From positions 1 to 8,192 of the forward strand of contig CAMWPK010000059.1 of NCBI GenBank assembly GCA_947176115.1: DNA of 8,192 nucleotides. The letters run 5' to 3'. Source of the DNA: an uncultured Clostridia bacterium (lineage in GTDB: Bacteria; Bacillota; Clostridia; Christensenellales; UBA3700). Shown here piece by piece: positions 5,474 to 8,192 of the stretch. The notes under the pieces were generated by a model that saw nothing but the letters and a program-made list of their open reading frames with translations, ran no database searches and was not told the DNA's origin. A program made the translations under genes and the position numbers. Within the stretch, counting starts at the first letter, position 1, and each line of letters opens with the position of its first letter.

Positions 5474-6208
5474 CTATCGATTTCTATTATTGCGATTTCT
5501 TGAGCCTAGTAGTAAGAGCAGTATTCTTGCTACTTGCGCAAGAGATAAGAAGAAGGAAATCAAATAGGTCTTTGCCGCGCTACTTAATACCTTTGAAGCA
5601 GTATTGACCTCGTCGGGTGTGAGTATACCGCACTCGACGAGCTGTTTTTTTGCTCTAGAACTTGCGTTGTATTCGCAAGGAAGGGTAATGAACGTAAAGA
5701 GCGCGTATAATACATAGCATATTAAAGCGCCAAAATAGAAATAAATTGATATTCTAGTGCCGTTTATGGCAATCATTTCAAAGATAATTCCCAATATCAA
5801 AAGCGGAGATATCATTCTTGACACAACGTTGACGACGGGTACGAGCGCGCCTCTCAACTTAATCGGGGCATAACCCTCTGCGTGTTGTATTGCGTGGCCT
5901 ACTTCGTGCGCGGCGACAGCAATGCCTGCGACCGACGTCGAGTTGATAGTCGATGCAGAGAGATAGACTGTATTATTTCGCGGATCGTAATGGTCTGACA
6001 ACATTCCCGCGCATTTGCAGATATTGACATCAAAAAGTCCATTGGCGTCAAGTATTTTTCTTGCTACTTGCTCGGCGCTCATACCGCAACTTGCCGGTAT
6101 CACGTTATATTTTGAATAAGTTGTTCGTACAGATATACTTGCAAATATCATCCACAGAAATAGTGGTATGGAAGCGTACGCTATAATGAGGACTATCAAT
6201 TCAAACAT
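5474..6208 (-). CDS. YugP-like membrane zinc metallopeptidase
   Basis: 244 aa. An N-terminal membrane helix (about 2-22) is followed by a domain with HEVGH (101-105), the two zinc histidines and catalytic glutamate. Two further hydrophobic segments (about 122-148 and 153-176) precede LPCEYNASSRAK (176-187), which supplies the third ligand E179, and a last helix lies at about 215-235. The order and motifs are those of the neutral zinc metallopeptidase family that includes Bacillus YugP. Its substrates are not established; membrane protein quality control is an inference from topology. The basic tail SRNRNNRNR is probably cytoplasmic. The start has GGAG on the minus strand (complement of 5' CTCC at 6215-6218), six bases before ATG. 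All catalytic residues are present, so it should be active. Confidence 0.9.
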   Translation of the reverse strand: MFELIVLIIAYASIPLFLWMIFASISVRTTYSKYNVIPASCGMSAEQVARKILDANGLFDVNICKCAGMLSDHYDPRNNTVYLSASTINSTSVAGIAVAAHEVGHAIQHAEGYAPIKLRGALVPVVNVVSRMISPLLILGIIFEMIAINGTRISIYFYFGALICYVLYALFTFITLPCEYNASSRAKKQLVECGILTPDEVNTASKVLSSAAKTYLISFFLSLAQVARILLLLLGSRNRNNRNR

Positions 6209-6260
6209 ATTGTTCTCCGCTAATATATGAAAAATATATTATATATATTAATTATAATAA

Positions 6261-6290
6261 ATTATACCATATCATTAGGGAGATATGCAA
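6261..6290 (-). promoter_or_regulatory. Predicted sigma-A promoter for the zinc metallopeptidase
   Basis: On the minus strand, TTGCAT (complement of 6285-6290) and TGG-TATAAT (complement of 6261-6266, plus the upstream TGG) are separated by 18 bp. This is an extended -10 promoter about 50 bp before the start, followed by a very AT-rich leader. It shows the protease does not depend on the upstream 309-aa gene for transcription. Confidence 0.65.
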
Positions 6291-6317
6291 TGTTATGCTG
6301 TATTTCTTACGACAATT

Positions 6318-7247
6318 TTACGATAATCTTATTTTTTGAATTTTTCCGTGTTCTACTTCAAATCTAAAGGTCTTGGTATACAGTCCGTCGCAGTCGGAGT
6401 ACAATAGAGTTATTTCAAAAGGCTTGTATTCTAAGCAGTCGCATATCCCAACGTAGTTTCCTAGGACGTCTTGCAGGTCGCAATCGCGCAGTGTATTGGA
6501 TAGACAGCCACGCGCGTAATCTTCATCGCCGTAGAATACGCTCTCTAAAAAGGCGTAAGGCAAAACTTCGTCTATATAACTATGCAAGCAGTGATTTTCA
6601 AAGTGACGGCTCTTTTCGACAAAGCACTCTTTGCAAAAACTCAACTTGCGTACGCATTTGCGATTCAGAGTATCGCGTAAATTATCGCACACTCTCAATC
6701 CGTCTTCTTCTGCGCATACTTCGTCACAACAAATATCAAGGAGTAGAGTATAGTCGTCTTTGTAATGCAATACTCCCACGTACGTTTTGCCATTCTCCAG
6801 ACTTGCAAAGATAGACAACAACTGACCGCTGGATATAGGTATGCAAGAGAACTTGACGTCGCGCACTCTGCAAGGTACGTTGAGCGTGATAAGTTCGTCT
6901 TGCGTTTCTACGCTTATTTTGTAAAACTCGTCTATATGGCAAGTTAAGCAGTGAGCAGTACCGGAGTTGGGCTCAAGCACCTTTTGGATATACGTCTGAC
7001 TTTGTATGTTGCAAGGTCTTCTTTTGGGGCAAAATCTTACTATATAATCTTTGCCGTGTCGTATGAAAATCACGTCGTCACGCAATTTGCCTTTACTATT
7101 CACCGCGCAGATAATAGGCAAGTAGTTGTCGTCATAAGGTACGTACTGCAGACAGAAACTTCCGTCGGTATGCACAGAGCGTTGGTTGCTCTTTACGCCG
7201 TCGATAAGTATCACGCCTTGCGGATTGTCAAAGTGTAGTCTTGTCAT
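6318..7247 (-). CDS. Cysteine-rich protein of unknown function
   Basis: 309 aa, not recognised. It has no signal peptide or membrane segment, so it is probably cytoplasmic. It holds 21 cysteines, far above its soluble neighbours: among them a CLTCH motif (100-104), ICCDEVC (172-178), and CKEC (205-208) followed by H215, H219, C220 and H222, which could form a zinc site. CLTCH has the form of a heme-c motif, but export, needed for heme attachment, is not indicated. The first 90 and last 40 residues look beta-rich; the segment around 222-262 is more helical. The start is supported by GAGG on the minus strand (complement of 7253-7256), five bases before ATG. No clear promoter or terminator is seen; the next gene downstream has its own promoter. 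Coding is supported by length, start signal and codon use in keeping with its neighbours. Confidence 0.7.
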   Translation of the reverse strand: MTRLHFDNPQGVILIDGVKSNQRSVHTDGSFCLQYVPYDDNYLPIICAVNSKGKLRDDVIFIRHGKDYIVRFCPKRRPCNIQSQTYIQKVLEPNSGTAHCLTCHIDEFYKISVETQDELITLNVPCRVRDVKFSCIPISSGQLLSIFASLENGKTYVGVLHYKDDYTLLLDICCDEVCAEEDGLRVCDNLRDTLNRKCVRKLSFCKECFVEKSRHFENHCLHSYIDEVLPYAFLESVFYGDEDYARGCLSNTLRDCDLQDVLGNYVGICDCLEYKPFEITLLYSDCDGLYTKTFRFEVEHGKIQKIRLS

Positions 7248-7318
7248 AGTCGCCTCTTTTCAATATATGCGCATGATACTAAATTATGTTAAAATTTCCG
7301 TATTGACCCAACGTTAGA

Positions 7319-7346
7319 AAAACCGCGCAATTTTTTGCGTGGTTTT
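7319..7346. other. 12-bp hairpin in the divergent intergenic region
   Basis: AAAACCGCGCAA (7319-7330) pairs with TTGCGTGGTTTT (7335-7346), one G-U wobble, TTTT loop. On the minus strand the stem is followed by TTTTTC, the form of an intrinsic terminator, about 70 bp before the 309-aa gene starts. On the plus strand the T-run after it is shorter. Confidence 0.7.
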
Positions 7347-7399
7347 CATTTTACCCCAAAATTGTCTATTATTTGAAAAATGTATTTAATATTTCCAAA

Positions 7400-7413
7400 A
7401 AAAGTATACTTTT
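7400..7413. promoter_or_regulatory. Palindrome copy 1, AAAAGTATACTTTT, candidate operator
   Basis: A perfect 14-bp palindrome centred between 7406 and 7407, the first of three in this intergenic region. It includes TATACT on both strands, but no -35 box lies at the right distance, so a protein-binding site is more likely than a promoter. Confidence 0.5.
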
Positions 7414-7421
7414 CTTGTAAT

Positions 7422-7441
7422 CGCCCGAAAAGGCGTTTTTT
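7422..7441 (+). terminator. Short terminator-like hairpin in the leader region
   Basis: CGCC (7422-7425) pairs with GGCG (7432-7435) around CGAAAA, followed directly by TTTTTT. The stem is only 4 bp, so it would be a weak terminator or an attenuator. No gene on the plus strand lies just upstream to need one. Confidence 0.4.
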
Positions 7442-7494
7442 CTCAATTACATTATAGTTCAAGAGTTGAAAGATTGCAATATATTAGGGTCAGT

Positions 7495-7508
7495 AAAAGT
7501 ATACTTTT
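7495..7508. promoter_or_regulatory. Palindrome copy 2, AAAAGTATACTTTT, candidate operator
   Basis: Identical to copy 1, centred 95 bp downstream of it and followed by two more T's. A 6-bp inverted repeat, TTCAAC/GTTGAA (7519-7524 with 7529-7534), follows closely. Confidence 0.5.
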
Positions 7509-7552
7509 TTTGGAAGATTTCAACACGCGTTGAAGTTCGACAAAAATCGCAT

Positions 7553-7601
7553 GTCGAAAGACATACAAATATGTCATTTCGACCGTAATGGAGAAATCTC
7601 A
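7553..7601. repeat. REP-like repeat copy near the surface-protein gene
   Basis: GTCGAAAGACAT (7553-7564) pairs with ATGTCATTTCGAC (7571-7583) apart from one bulged A. The element continues to GAGAAATCTCA at 7591-7601. TGTCATTTCGAC and the GAGAAATCTCAAC end match the arm at 527-568, but the middle is shorter. Confidence 0.7.
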
Positions 7602-7609
7602 ACCGCTTA

Positions 7610-7620
7610 AAAAGTATACT
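7610..7620. promoter_or_regulatory. Palindrome copy 3 (imperfect), next to the ribosome binding site
   Basis: AAAAGTATACT matches the first 11 bases of copies 1 and 2, then diverges to GAAA. It is centred 115 bp after copy 2 and ends four bases before the AGAGG at 7624-7628, so a bound protein could block transcription or translation start. Confidence 0.45.
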
Positions 7621-7633
7621 GAAAGAGGAAACT

Positions 7634-8192
7634 ATGAACTCAAAGACATTAAGAGCAAAGTATTTGAAATTTGCGATATTGATAATATTGATTTGCTTTA
7701 TATTGGGAGCGATAAGCGCATGCTTGCCGTTTAATATATCTATACCTACGTTGGATAACGATACTATAGACAATACGGCAATGACAATTACGCAGAACTC
7801 ATCCGACAACTTGGGCGAGTTCAACGATGGATACTCTTACGTCTATACTGACAAAACAAAGATTGACGATTATAGAGCAGGTACAGAAGATTATGATATC
7901 ACTACTCATAAAGTCGCAAAGACAAGTATTAACAGAGGTACGCAAGACAATCCTTACGTAATAGCCACTACTGCCGATTGGGAGACGTTTGTCAAAAGAA
8001 TGGAAACCGATTCTACTAGGGGTAGCGGACAGTATTTTGTATTAGGCGCCGATTTGGATTTTGCCGGAGTGACCTTTCATCCTGTGAGATTTTTCAACGG
8101 AACTTTTTACGGAATGGGGCATTCCATAAAAAATATCTCTTGTGATACTTGGCAATATTACAACAATGGCACGACTCTTACTGATATAGCGT
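7634..8192 (+). CDS. Predicted surface lipoprotein with GLUG-like repeat (3' end outside window)
   Basis: The frame is open from the ATG at 7634 to the window edge, 186 residues seen. AGAGG at 7624-7628, five bases before the ATG, supports the start. Residues 1-9 are basic, 11-29 hydrophobic, and I27-S-A-C30 is a lipobox, so signal peptidase II processing with lipidation at C30 is likely; an uncleaved anchor is the alternative. After a Ser/Thr/Asn/Asp-rich stretch (about 39-105), NPYVIATTADWETFV (106-120), ADLDFAG (139-145) and FNGTFYGMGHSIKNIS (154-169) give the usual lead-in and first strand of GLUG-type repeats seen in large bacterial surface and adhesin-like proteins. Such proteins often continue for many hundreds of residues. 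The target is unknown. Its long leader with palindromes and hairpins suggests it is regulated. Confidence 0.75.
   Translation, partial: MNSKTLRAKYLKFAILIILICFILGAISACLPFNISIPTLDNDTIDNTAMTITQNSSDNLGEFNDGYSYVYTDKTKIDDYRAGTEDYDITTHKVAKTSINRGTQDNPYVIATTADWETFVKRMETDSTRGSGQYFVLGADLDFAGVTFHPVRFFNGTFYGMGHSIKNISCDTWQYYNNGTTLTDIA

Noticed and set aside
6491..6814. 107-aa plus-strand open frame, and those at 6765-6947 and 6951-7238
   Set aside because: They are antisense shadows of the 309-aa gene, which has a ribosome binding site and covers the whole region.
6736..6942. 68-aa minus-strand open frame in another frame of the 309-aa gene
   Set aside because: It overlaps fully with the longer frame, has no start signal of its own, and its Arg-rich content is typical of a shadow frame.
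6906..6950. Heme-c binding by CLTCH in the 309-aa protein
   Set aside because: There is one motif in a protein without signal peptide; cytochrome c maturation happens outside the cytoplasm, so chance or zinc binding is more likely.
7400..7508. TATACT inside the palindromes as -10 promoter boxes for the lipoprotein gene
   Set aside because: No TTGACA-like box lies 16-18 bp upstream of either perfect copy. For the third copy the transcript would start on the ribosome binding site.
7459..7824. 121-aa open frame on the minus strand
   Set aside because: It is antisense to the lipoprotein start and to the palindrome/REP region; the plus-strand gene has a ribosome binding site, signal peptide and domain match.

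Overview
The window looks like a chromosomal segment of an AT-rich, Gram-positive-type anaerobe, most likely an uncultured member of the Clostridia (Bacillota). This is inferred from AGGAGG-type ribosome binding sites on nearly every gene, sigma-A-type promoters, U-tract terminators, a YugP-type membrane zinc protease, a DUF1540 cysteine-rich protein, and a YwmB-like/SpoIIQ-like gene pair typical of spore-formers. The standard genetic code fits all genes. No rRNA, tRNA, CRISPR array or insertion sequence is visible.

Layout. Positions 1-283 hold the 3' end of an unrecognised gene. Positions 284-814 are non-coding and have two parts. The first, 323-420, is dense in hairpins. The second, about 461-720, is a cluster of degenerate palindromic repeats (REP-like, built on TTTCGA...GAGAAATCTCA). 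A related copy lies near the other end of the window (7553-7601). hisC follows from its own promoter, with a start best placed at 827. Next comes a 371-aa protein resembling a degenerate dehydroquinate synthase/iron-alcohol-dehydrogenase fold, ended by a strong terminator. A two-gene operon (3285-4465) encodes a small anchored YwmB-like protein and an M23 peptidase of SpoIIQ type. It is preceded by a candidate forespore (sigma-F-like) promoter rather than a good sigma-A one.

A bidirectional terminator and an array of eight 7-bp units separate this operon from convergent rplI (ribosomal protein bL9, minus strand). rplI is divergent from a two-domain DUF1540 protein. That gene runs tail to tail, only 12 bp apart, into a YugP-like membrane zinc metallopeptidase (minus strand) with its own extended -10 promoter. 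Upstream of the protease is a 309-aa cysteine-rich protein (21 Cys) that I do not recognise. The last gene, cut by the window edge, starts a predicted lipoprotein or surface protein with a GLUG-like repeat. Its 386-bp upstream region carries three copies of a palindrome (AAAAGTATACTTTT, the third imperfect), several hairpins and a REP-like element.

Functionally the window mixes housekeeping (hisC, rplI), probable sporulation or envelope functions (YwmB-like, SpoIIQ-like, YugP-like) and accessory surface functions. The most notable uncharacterised elements are the hairpin-rich block at 323-420, the phased palindromes upstream of the surface protein, the candidate sigma-F promoter, and the two proteins without clear assignment (2001-3116 and 6318-7247).
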